A stretch of 64,000 nucleotides of DNA from Symsagittifera roscoffensis (taxonomy: Eukaryota > Xenacoelomorpha > Acoela > Convolutidae), in assembly GCF_963678635.1 (NCBI RefSeq), contig NC_087070.1:16557840-16621839 (forward strand). Direction: 5' to 3'. This document shows, one piece after another, positions 35,851 through 48,202 of the stretch. The position numbers were made by a program, and so were the translations under genes. Positions within the stretch are counted from its first letter, which is position 1; each line of letters starts with the position of its first letter. Under the pieces are notes generated by a model. That model had not been told where the DNA came from and made no database searches. It saw only the letters and a program-made list of their open reading frames with translations.

Positions 35851-37099
35851 GCAGCTTCGCACCACTTGCGATACAATATAATCATAAAAAAACATGTCGA
35901 AAAAAAATGTTGAAACTAGGTGAACCAAAAACTTCGTGTGTCTCAATGAAAGACACCTAAGGTTCAGCTAAAGCTGGCGGTAAGTATTTGATATTTCAGA
36001 TGTTTTCATACTAATGCGAGGTGAAAAGCGTTTTTTTTTCTTTTTTTCAAAAAATGACTTTGCCCCAAAGCCTTATTCGTTTCTCTACTAAAATCAGCGA
36101 GAAGAATGATTTCTTCCCCAAATACGTAACTTTTTTCGTGCAAAAAATTAAGTAGTAGCCGCTTCTGCAGAAGAAAATTGCACGACCGATTGTTTCGACT
36201 GAAATTTTTATCTCAGACTCGATAGGGTAGTTTTTAAGAAAACTCAAACAGTTTTTAAAAAATGGTCAAAGCTCAAAAACTTAAATTTCTGATAGCCGTA
36301 ATTTTTGTCTGCAGGTCGTGGCCGTTAAAGTAGAATCCATTCTAAACAGCAGGTTTCTCGATTGAACACATAACCTGAAAATTGGCACAGTAATTTTCGA
36401 GTAGAGTAAAAAAAAATGTCCAAAAAAATGTCATGTAGAAAAATGTCCAAAAAAATTCAAACAACCTGTCGAGTCGCATAAACCTATGATATCAGATTTG
36501 GCAGGATAGTTATCGAGAAAAGTCCAGAAATTGGTCAATAGGTCAGAATTTTTTCGAGAATCATAGCTTTTTGTTTTAGAAAATTGGGCGAAGCATGATT
36601 TTTAAAAGAAACTATTGATTTACTGCAGCATTTCAAAATGGATAGCCACAACGCGTACTTGCAAGTGCAAATTGTATATGAACAAGTGTGATATCTTGCT
36701 ACAATTATATTGGTTAAAAAATGGAAAGTAAAACTTGCTTCCAAAAAGTCCCAGTGCCCTGAAAGATTGGTCGTGAAAAATTCGATTTTCAGACTAAATT
36801 AGACTTTGCTAAGAGGCTGACCTCCCAAATTTAAGTTTTATAGAATTTATCTAAATGCAATGGCTTTGTGCGCACTTTGCAAGACAGGGTCACCCGTGTA
36901 TTTGATCATAGTCATTTCCCGATCCAGTTGACATTGCAAAATGAAATTCAGTAAAAAACGGAGCAGTTGTTGCAGCAGTTCTTTTTTTGGAAACTGAATT
37001 ATTCAACTGTGATTTTTTGATTTTTTCCCTTTCACTCTTTTCAACAATTTACTGCAAAGAGTGAGTGACCAGCAATTATGCACCTTTTATCAATTATGG
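35851..37099. other. AT-rich non-coding
   Basis: No gene recognised. A block near 35838-35865 (ACACAGAGGCAAAAC) echoes one at about 1950. Short frames at 36047 and 36535 lack any domain. Confidence 0.45.
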
Positions 37100-37832
37100 T
37101 TTTAGGAGGAACAAAGTCAAAAACAGCACAACTAAACTTTCAACTCAGCCCCTCCAAAGAAAACTAAGAATTTCGGAAGCACTAAGTCAAAAGACCAAGT
37201 TGCATCATTAAAAAACTGCATTGTAAGTTGTGCTCAACTAAGTGCCTCCCAACGCAGTTAAGGTTTTTGGGGGTACACAGTCAACAACAGCTCACCTAAA
37301 CATTCAGCTAAACCCCTCCTAAGACAACTTAGGTTTTTGGACGCACAAAGTCATATGACCAACTCACAGCAGTGAACAAATAAGACATTGCAATTAGTCC
37401 TAAACTAAGCCCCTCCTAATAAAACTAAGCTTTTTGGAAGCACAAATCAAGAACAGCTCGCCTAAATATACCACTAAGGCCGTCCTAACACAACTAAGGT
37501 TTTTGGAGTCACCAAGTCAATTGATGAAATAGGAGCATTAAAAAAACCGCCTTGCAATTTGTCCTCGACTAAGCCCCTCCTAACGCAGTTAAGGTTTTTA
37601 GAGGCACACAGTCAAGAACAGCTCGCCTAAACATTCCACTCAGCCCGTCCTAACACAACTAGGGTTTTTAGAGGTACAAAGTCAAAAGATCAATTATTCG
37701 CATTAAAAAAAACGTTGCAAGTAGTCTTGAATTAAACCCCTCCTAACTTAACTAAAGTCTTAAGAGACATAAGGATAAAACCACTTACCCAAACGCTCAG
37801 CTAAGCCCCTCCTAACACAACTAAGTTTTTTC
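37100..37832 (+). repeat. Alternating 90/76-bp satellite array
   Basis: Nine diverged units, each carrying a core like AGCCCCTCCTAACACAACTAAG followed by TTTTTGGA and a CACA(A/C)AGTCA block. Core-to-core distances alternate at about 90 and 76 bp. The longer units carry a CATTAAAAAA...TTGCAA block before the next core; the shorter carry AACAGCTC(A/G)CCTAAAC. This makes a higher-order repeat of roughly 167 bp present about four times. No coding function is seen. Confidence 0.8.
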
Positions 37833-37834
37833 GT

Positions 37835-38160
37835 GATCTTTCATTTTCGCTTCTCGATAGTGGAGTTTTCCTCCCTTTTAACAAAAGAAATGAACTAAAA
37901 TTGAATTAAAATTATACGTGGAACCGTAAAAAAATAAATTTGAGCCTAAGCAAATTTTAGATTTTTCCTGTAAAAAAAAAGAAAAAAACCATAGCGACCT
38001 ATCTGAGGGTCTTAACTACGTTCATCGACTCTTAGAAAAAACTGACATGGTCTCGGATTCGAACGTTTGGTCCTTCGCAACATCAAACCGCTCTTTACCG
38101 CCACCCGACTGGACCCACTTTTTCATGAAAATTCACTTCTTGACCTTAATGGACCCATAT
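37835..38160. repeat. Dispersed repeat R1 copy with tRNA-like segment
   Basis: 37835-38035 matches the family seen at 2380-2720 and 57335-57650 (blocks CTTTTCGATAGTGGA-like, GAACTAAA, TTTGAGCCT-A-CAA, TTTTTCCTG and CGACCTAT). On the minus strand at 38046-38117 is a tRNA-like segment with a GGCGGTAAAGAG box-A-like block and GTTCGAATCC matching box B. It may be a SINE head; the stems are imperfect. Confidence 0.45.
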
Positions 38161-38161
38161 T

Positions 38162-38693
38162 TTCATCATAGCAAGCTATCAAATGATTCAAGTCTCAAGT
38201 GATTATGTTAAACTAGTTGTTAACCCGAAAAACGTCTCTGTTCCATTTTGATAACGTTTGCTAATCGCAAGAGTAATGAGTAAATCGAAAATTTTTGTAT
38301 TTTCGATAACAATTGCTTGCACAACAAAAAAAATCACCAACAACTTTCCCATTTTTTTGAAAAGCAATATTTTTGACTTGACAAAAGGTCGTGAATAGTC
38401 AGCACTTAATGTCAAATGTGCCGAAAAGGAATTTAAATTAATTACACAGACAAGATAGCTTCGCAACACGTGTAGTACAATAAAAAATAGTTTACAAAAT
38501 ATTGTGAAGAAAAACAAGGAAGCCTTTTTTCAAAAAAAAAAAACTTGAGCTGAAAAAATGACGTAAAAAAGTGAAAAATTTTATCTAAAAAAATTCAAAC
38601 CTTTGTCTCCAACTATGACCATAAAGGGCCCTAATAAGCAATGAGAATCATTGACCGATCCGCAACTACGGCAAAAAAATCTAACTACACCCT
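38162..38693 (+). repeat. 0.53-kb direct repeat, copy 1
   Basis: Virtually identical to 40179-40708, offset about 2017 bp. It carries the same 104-codon minus frame in both copies (38203-38517), with no domain and no splice context, so that frame is not called a gene. It ends at ACACCCT, after which the copies diverge; copy 2 runs straight into the 7.5-kb unit. Confidence 0.9.
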
Positions 38694-40178
38694 AGTTAGG
38701 CCGAAAACGAAACTGTAATCATAAAAAGTTTTCAAGCTATAAAATTTTTATGACCCATCGGGTGGTAAAAATTTTATAGCTTGAAAATACGAACTTAAAT
38801 TGGTACGACCGATCCTCCTGTATCGTAATCAATTTATGCTGCGCAGTTTTAAGGGTGAGTTGTTTTTTTAATGCAAAAACTAGAAACAGCTCGCCATTAC
38901 ATTTGCGCAACATAAATTGACTAACGATACAATTAAGATTTGCATTACAGGGTATTGAATAAAAAATTAAGCTGAAAAAATTCGGAATAACTCTTTTTTC
39001 AAAAATTTCATGCCTTTGTCTCGGACTATGTCCATAAACAACCTTAACAAGCATTGAGAGTCAATGAACGAGCGTCAACTAAGACGCAAAAGTTGGTTCG
39101 ACCCTTCTTAAGCCGAAACCAAAAGACACAATATATCAAGGCCATAAAATTTTTCAAAGTAAAATTTTAACGACCCATCCCTGCTGAAAGAGGCAATAAT
39201 ATTATGAACAATTCCTCCTTGAAACTGCGCAACATAAAAAAACTATTTTAAAAAACGTTTAAATTTAATAAAAATCAGAGTTGATAAATGTATAGCTAGA
39301 GCAACTTTTAATTGCAGTAAAAACAATTTGAATCAAAAATTATAAAGCCCCAGCTTTGAAAACGAACGCTCAAAAAATTACGAGATAAAACAAACTGCAT
39401 TTGAAAAAGATGGAAAATCGCTTGTCAGATATTAGGACGAAAACCAGAAACTTGAATAAAATTAACATTTTTTTCAATAATTATATTCGAAAAAATTCAT
39501 TACCATTCCATGTGATAAAAAAAGATTTTTTTTTTGCATTTTCTTGAAATAGAGAGTCACCATTCGAGCATGTCAGATATTTTGTTCAGAAAAAACTCTA
39601 GTTCCCAATTACAAAATACTAGCTCTTGCAAGTGAAATAAATCAAGCTATCAAGTGATTTCGTTAACCAGTTGTTAATCCTTAAAAATTGTCGACTTGAT
39701 AACGCTTGTTATTTGCACGTGGAATGGCTTCAAAAATCTTTCACTACGACATTGGCACTGCGTGAGACTTCAGTGATTAACAAATTTCCATGAAACTACC
39801 TCAATTCCATTAAATTAGATCGAATTTAATAAAACGATTAATTTAAATCTGAAATTTAAATTGTTTTTTAAATTAGCGATTTGGTGCGTCAGAAGCACTT
39901 TTGTTTTTGGAGAGAGTAAATTGATTTCCATTTACCAAATGAAAATGAAGTGAGCTGCAATAAAAAACCAAACCACGAACAACTAATTTTGAGAGTGCGC
40001 AAACTTTAGAATTTTACCAAAAGCAATTGTCTCCAGTTTGCTCAATTAATTTCAAAAATTACACATTTTCAATTGAAATTTCGCCTTGTTTTTAATTTTT
40101 CTCCAAAAAAAATAGCCATTTGCTGCTTAAGAGGCAGACACATTTTTCATGTTTGCAAAACCTTAACAAATAAAGCTC
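38694..40178. other. Non-coding between direct repeats; strong hairpin
   Basis: A perfect 22-bp inverted repeat (arms 38729-38750 and 38766-38787) with a 15-nt loop lies here. A diverged duplicate of about 38590-38790 follows at about 39000-39190 (shared CCTTTGTCTC, CATAAA, AAGCA-TGAGA-TCA and ACGACCCATC). No gene recognised. Confidence 0.55.
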
Positions 40179-40708
40179 TTCATCATAGCAAGCTATCAAA
40201 TGATTCAAGTCTCAAGTGATTATGTTAAACTAGTTGTTAACCCGAAAAACGTCTCTGTTCCATTTTGATAACGTTTGCTAATCGCAAGAGTAATGAGTAA
40301 ATCGAAAATTTTTGTATTTTCGATAACAATTGCTTGCACAACAAAAAAAATCACCAACAACTTTCCCATTTTTTTGAAAAGCAATATTTTTGACTTGACA
40401 AAAGGTCGTGAATAGTCAGCACTTAATGTCAAATGTGCCGAAAAGGAATTTAAATTAATTACACAGACAAGATAGCTTCGCAACACGTGTAGTACAATAA
40501 AAAATAGTTTACAAAATATTGTGAAGAAAAACAAGGAAGCCTTTTTTCAAAAAAAAAAACTTGAGCTGAAAAAATGACGTAAAAAAGTGAAAAATTTTAT
40601 CTAAAAAAATTCAAACCTTTGTCTCCAACTATGACCATAAAGGGCCCTAATAAGCAATGAGAATCACTGACCGATCCGCAACTACGGCAAAAAATCTAAC
40701 TACACCCT
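40179..40708 (+). repeat. 0.53-kb direct repeat, copy 2
   Basis: Second copy of 38162-38693. Its right edge coincides, within a 2-4 bp CTGG microhomology, with the start of the first 7.5-kb tandem unit. Confidence 0.9.
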
Positions 40709-40891
40709 GGAACGAACTGAGTAAAATAAAACAAAATTTTTCTAAAATAGAAACCTACGAGAACTGGATGAACGCAACTCAAGTAATATAATTGTTTTTT
40801 TTTCAGCACAATTAGCACAACTCTCAGGCCTTGTTTCAAGCGCGTAATCCTATTGTAGTACCTAATGTAAACATTCACGCCTCTTAGCTTC

Positions 40892-40952
40892 GAAGCAGTC
40901 TAGTGGTTAAGGTGTCCGCCTCACAGTCTATCGGTCGGTTGTTCGTGGCCCA
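40892..40952 (+). repeat. tRNA-derived SINE head (three copies)
   Basis: AGTCTAGTGGTTAAGG resembles box A, and CCGCCTCACA resembles the anticodon region of tRNA-Val(CAC). The box-B region (GGTTGTTCGTGGCC) is degenerate. Copies in units 2 and 3 (48386-48446, 55884-55944) have GGCTAAGG instead of GGTTAAGG. The SINE body and tail are not delimited. The 128- to 158-codon plus frames over this segment are antisense to exon A and are not called. Confidence 0.55.
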
Positions 40953-41106
40953 GTCACGTCGACGTATATGTCTTTGCATATCTTCGGAATTCGGCAATTA
41001 CTGTGCACGTCGAAAGTGTGAGCATTGCTTTCATAATGCAAAAATCGCAAGTGGGGGGGGAACTCTAAAAAGAGCCATACTTTCTTATTTATTTAGTTTT
41101 GTTTAC

Positions 41107-41249
41107 CTCGCAGTGGTCCTTCATGCCTACATCCACCTGGTCTCTGATGACATCTTTCATCAGCACCCACGAGGACGTGAACTCAAGTCTAGAGTAGAGC
41201 TGCAGTCTGAACCTCTGTCTGCTACTCCTCGTCAAACAGTACTTGGTGT
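41107..41249 (-). pseudogene. Truncated exon A (VASt end), unit 1
   Basis: Same truncated fragment as at 48604-48746, with the same breakpoint after GGTGT on the plus strand and the same donor. No downstream exon lies to its left in the window. Confidence 0.75.
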
Positions 41250-41393
41250 CATCAAGTGTCATTTTATTGCCTGCCAAAATAATTATTAAATAAAATTATC
41301 ATGGCGCTCAAGAAGTATTAAAGAGGATATCGAACAACTTTACCAATATAAGAAACTAGAAAAATGATAAGTAAATAGTTATTGTTCCGACTT

Positions 41394-41882
41394 TCGATAC
41401 GAAAGTAACGGAATATTTGTGCTCGGGTGGGGTTTTTTTTCTTCAGACAAATTTCGACTTTTTAACTAGCCATTTTTGACGGAATTTTTAAATATCATTC
41501 GAAAGGTATTGTTGTCCTGGGCTCAAATTTGAAAAGATATTTTGAAAAGATTGCCATTTTGGCCAATTTGGGACAATTAACGCGCGATATATTTCGCGCT
41601 ATTGACGCGTAAGCGGAGAGTTAATCCGTCTTAGAAATCGTTCCAAATTGGTTAAAAGAAGCTTACTTGCCATAAATGGTTTGTTACAAGGAGCGAAATC
41701 TATCCTTTTGTTTTTTATATGGCGTGTGGGGGGATGATTTTCATAAAAAATTTCAAATTTTCGAAGAAAAAATTTTCATTTTGTTTTATTTCATTGAATT
41801 TTTTAATGTTATTGCTGCTCCATAAACCTTAAAAGGCAGTCGGAACATTCAGGGCTTCGCCCTGATACGAGCAGTCTTGTTT
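41394..41882 (+). mobile_element. Helentron-like short element (family H), unit 1 copy a
   Basis: Full-length copy with the GTTCCGACTTTCGATACGAA start hairpin and the AGGGCTTCGCCCT hairpin before the CAGTCTTGTTT end, in the spacer between truncated exon A and exon D. Duplicated at 48881-49380 as part of unit 2. Confidence 0.6.
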
Positions 41883-43102
41883 CTTATGTATAAATTAACT
41901 AAGTTTTCTGAAAAAGATACTTACTGGTTTGATTTTGAGGATTCGCAGATGTCAATTAGCGTTCTCAAAATAAACACTTAAAATTAGAAGACAATAATAG
42001 CTAAAAAAACCGCTGAGTTGCAGGTGACACCCGATCAAAATTTTGGTTCAACTCAAGTATTTGGCAAAAAAAATGCGTGCAGCCTCTGCGAGTGCTTCTT
42101 TTCTTGTGTAAGCAAGGTGGTATTTGTTTGCAATTTGTAAGCTAAACCAGCAGAATTTAACTTGACAAACACTAGCATAAACACATCGAAAGTTTACAGT
42201 TATTCATATAATGGTTAGAAGCTTCCATATAATGCAGCTTTTACCAGTAGTTACATGTATTAGAAGGTCTCAAACAAGGGCGAGAAAACTACAATTAGCT
42301 CTAAAAAGTGAAATTATCAAACTTTAGAGAAGCCTGGAATAAGTGAAAATTTTGCAGTGACGGGTTTGGAGTCTCACGTTCTCGCATCTGAGCCATTGAA
42401 AATTTTTTCAAATTAGCTACCAATGATGCAGCTTTAAATGCAAATAAATTGTCAGTGCTATCCAGCAAAAATACCACCAAACTTAAATGAAACTTTGTTA
42501 AGTGCTGCGTTGAACCTTGTCATAAGTATCCAAGGAACCTCACGTCCTTCCCTCTGAGCCACGGAGGCTTGACTAAAATTCCCACCAAATGAGTAAATTT
42601 TACTTGCGACTCAATGTGAAACAAGTTGAATCGTACTATCACTCTACGCAAAATTCTTACCATATTTGATTCAATGGTCAAAAAATGTGTTAAACTTCAC
42701 ATTGTTCATGGTACATAAAAATACGCTCCGCTCCTATGACATTTTTTCGAAAGTTGGAGCAAAAAAAGGTTTCAAGGTTTCTTAGAAGATTGTTCAAAAT
42801 CAAACCGTTAATATTACAAGATGAAATGAACTCAAACTTTTAGCTAAAAATAGGACTCAATATTAAACTACACATTTGAGATACAATGACCAGTAATTGT
42901 AGTAACACAGTCAAACAATTGATTGGAATAGTTGGATTAAACTAGCACCAAATTTGTAACTATTTTGCTCAATTAAATAAAACACAATCTATTGACAGAA
43001 GACAATGCAAATTTACCCCAGATCTAATTATAATTATACCAATGAATGGATTTGGTTGATTTGATATTTTTTACAGCAACTATTTGTAAATTTTTGTAAA
43101 GT

Positions 43103-46100
43103 TCACAATTCGTCGTCCAGTTTTTGCGGAAACTTTTTTGAGGCAAACATTTCAGTTTTATCACTCTTCAGCGCAGATGTTTCCTTGGTTAAAGGCTCCC
43201 CAAAACTATTTAATTTATGCTTCGCTTGTAATTCTGGTTGACTGCCAGTATTTTCTTCCTTTAATTCTGATGTTTGAGCGTGTTCGTTCACATTTTTTGC
43301 AAATTCGTTCACAACTGAACTTTGCTGGACCATATGGGAAGACATTAACATAGACATGCTGTTCGTATTGTTCGTCATCACCTCCAAAACTGCTAAACTA
43401 TTCTTCATAATTTGTTGGAACTGATTTTGCTGTTGAACCTGCGAGTTCACTATCAAGGCTAAAAGCTGTTGATGCGTGAACTTTTCCTGTTCTTTGCTTT
43501 GCTTTGATTGCTCTTTTTGCTGCAGGTGTTCTTGCGAACTTTCGTCCAAACTGGACTCCCTGTGATTGATACTGCTTGATGAAAACTGATTATTAGTTGA
43601 TGATCTGTCATCAAAATACGTTGATTTTGTTCCACGGAACGAACCCTGAAATTCAAATTGAAAATGAAAAGAACTCAGATCATTAAAACATACATCAAAA
43701 TAATCTCCTTTTAACATAACCGCCTTGTGAAAATGCGTCTCGTTAAAATATTGAACCAAATTGGTTATCTCTGTTATGATTATACAGTTCCACAAATCAG
43801 TAAACAATTGAATTTGTTGAAATTTTTAATGGACTCAAATCAGGTCATTAATTTCACCATTTTATAACGTGACAAAACCAATTGCTGATACTTTAAAAAT
43901 CCAAACAATCTGATTCTGGGAATTTCCGAGCTGGTGTAAAGCTTTCAACTGTCTAAAAAAAGTAAAACCAGTTAAGCCCTCGCTGTTGGGTCGTCTGCCA
44001 AAGATCAAACCAACCTTTCAACATTAAAGCCTAGTTTTTACGAGCTTATTGAAGACAAAAAAGTGCAGAGACCCAAGTCAAAGCTTAAATGGACCAAAAA
44101 TGAGCGAATTCTATGAAGCAGCCAAAATTAAGACAGCAGTGCTTAAACTTAGCTGTTACTTTAAGTTTGTCACCCAGCTTTTGACTGGTCTATATGGAGC
44201 TGGTAAATGATTCGACTGCTATATATGCCACCAGATAAAAGAATCGGCAATCATCAAACCAACAAAAAGGATCATAGTCGCCTGGAAACGGATCTGCAGG
44301 TCCCATGAAAATAAAAGTATATTCACATTTCTGTTAAAGCGAACTTCTTGGGTTTTATGGGAACACGACAAAAAGCAGCTCTATAAAATGCCATAATAAA
44401 AAAATTACAAATAATCCTCGAATTAGAAAAACTTTGGCTACTTCTAGGATTTGAACCCACGACCTACTGCGATCCAGAGATTATGAACATCACGCACCAA
44501 TCATGGACGCTTACTTGATAACAAACACAAGCCAGAAATAAAGCAGAGAACAGATGCTATGCATTTTACAATGTTACAGTGAAATTTCCAAACTATTGAA
44601 CACTTTTAATGAACACTTTTATTTGCGAGTTACGTTAGAAAAAAGAAGGTTCGTAATAATACGCTAAGCTGATCGCAAGTGTACACAAAGAAAATGAACT
44701 GAACTTAAAAACCAATCAAAAGTCAAACCACGAAAAAGTATTTTTGAGCCTGAACAAATTTTTTCCTGAGCAAAGTTTTTCTTAAAAACCTTTATTTCTC
44801 GAGTAGTTTTATAGTTATAACAAGTGTTAGCTCTTTTCGATTTTCCCCATTTGAATTTCATTTTAAGAAACTAAATTTTACGTTGTCATAATGTAATGAA
44901 ATTTTGCATGGTGACTAACTATTGTGAACACATTTATACCTTCCTTCGTAACATCACGCATTCAGCCATAATAACACGTAAGATAATTGTAAAAAATGGA
45001 AACTTTGAAATTTGGGACGAAAATGGAAAAAAGCCCAAGTGTAAATTTGCATGATATTGCTACGGCTTGTGTTTAGTCGAAGCATGTCTAAGTCGGATTT
45101 TTTTCCAAACCCCCCCCCCGCATTGAATTTCAGTTTTGAAAAACTAATTTTACTTGGTCATAATGTGAAGAAATTTTGCACGGTGAACAAATCAGCTATT
45201 GTGAACACATTTTAATTCAGACTCTACTTCGTAACATCACACATTGAACTATAATATTACGTTAAACAATTATGCAAATAGAAAATTTTAAATGTAAGGG
45301 TGGGAGTGGGTGGAAAAGAGCCCGATTAGTTAACGCTTGCGAATCGCAAGCGTCAATATATATATATAAAGTTACGCACTCACCTGTGATGATATGTTTG
45401 AGAGCTGATAAATGAGCATAGAATGAGAAATTGAGGCCAAAACGAGCAGCAGAATCACCATCCATTGCACCGACCTCGAACCCCACACGACCTCACCACC
45501 CGAAGAAAGACGAGAGAGACGAGATGTCCCTCCTCGGTGGCGTGTTCGAGTCGTTCCTCCGCCTCGGTTCAACTCAGACGAGCTTGAACCGAGACGGTGT
45601 TCGTGTTCGTTCAGTCGACTACCCAACACATCTGGCAAGGCTTCATGAATGGACCCGCATCTCTCCTAGTAATAAATAAATATATTCAAAAGCTAGTAAA
45701 AAAATAAGAAGATTCTTTAAAAAAAAGTTTTAAGAACCATTCATGGGGAGCGGACGTGAAGTGGTTACGTCTCCGCCTCTCAATCGAAAAATCAGATTTT
45801 CGAGGCCCATCATGATCAGCGCTCGTTGCTTGACGGCGAGGCAACTTTACTCAGCCAAGAAAAACAGTTTAAAAAATTGCTTGCAGATCTTGACCAGGTG
45901 TACAAAATCGGTTCTCTAAATGAGCTGAACAGCTCGTATGTTGGTCCTTTCATCTTAGGATAAATCGTCCTAATTTTAACAAAATCATACCAAGATACAG
46001 CTTTTGAACTGCGAAAACCTTACTGTATCGTTTTTTATTTAAAGTTAAACGTTGATCCTCGTATGTTGGTTGATCTTTTTGAATTGCGAAAACCGGACTA

Positions 46101-47230
46101 TATAGTTTTTTTGTTCCGACTTTCGATACGAAAGTAACGGAATATTTGTGCTCGGGGTGGGTTTTTTGTTTCTTCAGACAAATTTCGACTTTTCAACTAG
46201 CCATTTTTGACGGAATTTTTTTAATATCATTCGAAAGCTATTGTTGTCCTGAGCTCAAATTTGAAAAGATATTTTTACCTGTGATCATTTTTCGTAAAGT
46301 TTTGGGGGGGTTTAAAGATTGCGCGATATATTTCGCGCTGTTAACGCGTAAGCGGAGAGTTAATCCGTCTTAAAATCGTTCCAAATTGGTTGAAAAAGAA
46401 GCTTATTTGCCATAATTGATTTGTTACAAGGAGCGAAATCTTTCCTTTTGTACTTTATATGGCGGGTGGGGAATGATTTTCAAAAAAAAATTCAAAATTT
46501 AGAAAAAAAAAATTTTCATTTTATTTTTATTACATTTAATTTTTTGATGTTATTACTGCTCCATAAAACCTTAAAAGGCAGTCGGAACATTAAGGGCTTC
46601 GTTCTGATACGAGCAGTCTTGTTTAATTTAAAAAATCAATGTTGAAAGAACCACTTCAATGCACTGTTTTTTTTAATTAATCAGATTCTGATAAACAGCA
46701 TGTAATAGTTTACAGATATCGAAAAAATTTGTAAATAATTTAAGATAGATTTTTCGATATATCATGTGAAGATCTAGTTCTCCGCATTTTGTGAAGATCA
46801 CTTCTGTGAAAATCATTTTTTTTTCAAAATTTTTGAAGATCGATATTTACCATTACTTTGTGACGATCAATTTTTTTCATTATTCCGTAGAAATCGATTT
46901 ATTCTTAATTTTGTGAAGATCGGGTATTCTCAATATTTCGTTTCCATGTTCAATTTTTTATATGTTAATACAAGAAACGCTAACCCTCTGTCCGATCGAG
47001 GAATCCCTGTTCACCAGAGTACCATTGTGTTTCTTCCTTGACAGCCCTGCATGACTCAATCCAGCACTTGTGCCAGGCAGATTGCTGGCCGAATCTGACT
47101 TCTCGCTCCCATCCATATTAGCTGCTCCGCTTTGCAAATTACTACTGCCTTTCACTACTGCTGATCTGGACGCATTCGGTGGCGCTATTTTGGACTCTGA
47201 TATCTTCAGTTGTAGTGCTTTGTCCAATGC
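43103..47230 (-). CDS. Second copy of the Aster-like C-terminal exons (B-C-D)
   Basis: Unit 1 repeats exon B (47230-46985), exon C (45665-45384) and exon D (43645-43103) with intact splice sites and reading frame. The only exon A nearby (48746-48604) has lost its 5' part and acceptor, so this cassette has no obvious own upstream exon. It could be reached by splicing from the complete exon A at 56.1-56.3 kb across unit 2, giving an alternative C-terminus, or it could be untranslated residue. Exon D differs from the unit-2 copy at three codons, all amino-acid changing (Glu-Lys versus Glu-Thr, Thr versus Met, Pro versus Ser). Confidence 0.45.
44437..44511 (-). repeat. tRNA-like segment (two copies)
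   Basis: On the minus strand: TGATTGGTGCGTGATG (box-A-like), an anticodon-arm-like block, then GGGTTCAAATCC (a good box B). The acceptor stem does not pair well, so a tRNA-derived repeat is favoured over a functional tRNA. The copy in unit 2 is at 51936-52010. Both lie in the intron between exons C and D. Confidence 0.4.
45745..45807 (+). repeat. tRNA-derived SINE-like head (two copies)
   Basis: GAAGTGGTTACGTCTCCGCC followed by TCTCAATCG and, 20 bp on, GATTTTCGAGGCCC is laid out like boxes A and B of a tRNA-derived SINE. An identical copy lies at 53244-53306 in unit 2. It sits in the intron between exons B and C. Confidence 0.45.
46113..46624 (+). mobile_element. Helentron-like short element (family H), unit 1 copy b
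   Basis: Full-length copy in the intron between exons B and C, inserted after a T run. Its end hairpin is weakened (GGGCTTCGTTCT). Duplicated at 53612-54121. Confidence 0.6.
46760..46930 (+). repeat. Degenerate GTGAAGATC tandem repeat (two copies)
   Basis: About five to six diverged units of roughly 35 bp, each with TTTTGTGAAGATCGAT-like sequence followed by T-rich DNA. Repeated at about 54258-54428 in unit 2. It lies in the intron just downstream of exon B. Confidence 0.55.
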
Positions 47231-48202
47231 CTGAATCATGTACCAACGATAGTGACGCCTTTTATTGATAAAAATGAAGACTCTGCATCACTATCAGTAA
47301 GTCTTCCAAAAAACAGAGCCACCTACAAGATGAGGGGCGCATTTAAAAACCAAGGTCGTTCAAAATTGATACACTAACATTTTTCTTAGAAGCAAAGATC
47401 CAGATGTCAAAAAAACAACACATTTACTGACTTTCTGAAATCGATGAGTGGGATTTAAAACCTGGGATTTAAAACTTTTAAAAGTCGACTGACTTCATCA
47501 TTAATATTTCATCAGAGCTCTTTACATGCATTACAACATGACTTTTAATGCAAATGCCCCAAAACCTTTGCTGTTCATCAATATATCCGATGAATAAATA
47601 GAACCTACTTTAACTCAACCTACACTCCTGCCATTATGTGCCAAGTTGGGATTAGTATTCTTGAAACATTCGAATTTTCTATAGATGTACATGCAACTTA
47701 TACAGTAGAAGCCACATTGAATGCCTGAATTACTGCATCTCTCACTGGCCATTCATGTTCTATAAAAGCTGTTGCAAAAACTAACATTTGCATGCATTAT
47801 TTAATTTTAAATGGCCTAGTACTCGTGATTCACGATAATGATTCATGTCCAAGTCACGTGCTATGAGTATGCCACTTTAATTTCTATATTTTCAAGCTGA
47901 TATTTTGCGTGGATATGTTAGCACGCTGTTTCCATGCACACATTGCAAAACAAAAACTGAATGCCATCGGTTGTATATGATCGCACGTCCAATTTTGTCA
48001 CAGAGCTACATATATGCAGCAATAATTGCAGCAAATTCTAAATCAGTTTGAAATCAATTATCTGTGCAATAACACCTTATAATAAGTGCAACAAACGAAC
48101 GCAGCAAAAATTAGCATTCGACTGTTTCACTGATTTTTTTGACATGACTAACCGCGTATCGATAAAAAAAATTTCAATTAGAATAATATTCACGGCAAAG
48201 CT

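Larger units (their letters stand above)
40709..48202. repeat. 7.5-kb tandem unit 1
   Basis: First of two near-identical units (7494 and 7497 bp). It begins GGAACGAACTGAG and contains, in order: a tRNA-like head (40892-40952), a truncated exon A (41107-41249), a family-H element (41394-41882), exon D (43103-43645), a tRNA-like segment (44437-44511), exon C (45384-45665), another tRNA-like head (45745-45807), a second family-H element (46113-46624), a degenerate GTGAAGATC repeat (46760-46930) and exon B (46985-47230). Differences from unit 2 are few single bases and homopolymer length changes. Confidence 0.95.

Noticed and set aside
37100-37832. CRISPR-like array
   Set aside because: Units are diverged tandem repeats with alternating length and similar, not unique, intervening sequence, in a eukaryotic context.
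38203-38517. 104-codon minus frame with hydrophobic start, repeated at 40220
   Set aside because: Present twice only because it lies in a 0.53-kb direct repeat. AT-rich, no domain, no splice context.
40903-41289. Plus-strand frame of 128-158 codons repeated at 48397 and 55895
   Set aside because: It starts within a tRNA-derived head and is antisense to exon A, whose minus-strand reading has splice sites and VASt-like sequence. It also changes length at the unit boundary.
44437-44511. Functional tRNA gene
   Set aside because: Box A and box B are good, but the acceptor arm does not pair. A tRNA-derived repeat fits better.
45431-45679. 82-codon plus frame, repeated at 52930
   Set aside because: Antisense shadow of exon C, which has an acceptor, a donor and a membrane segment in the opposite strand.
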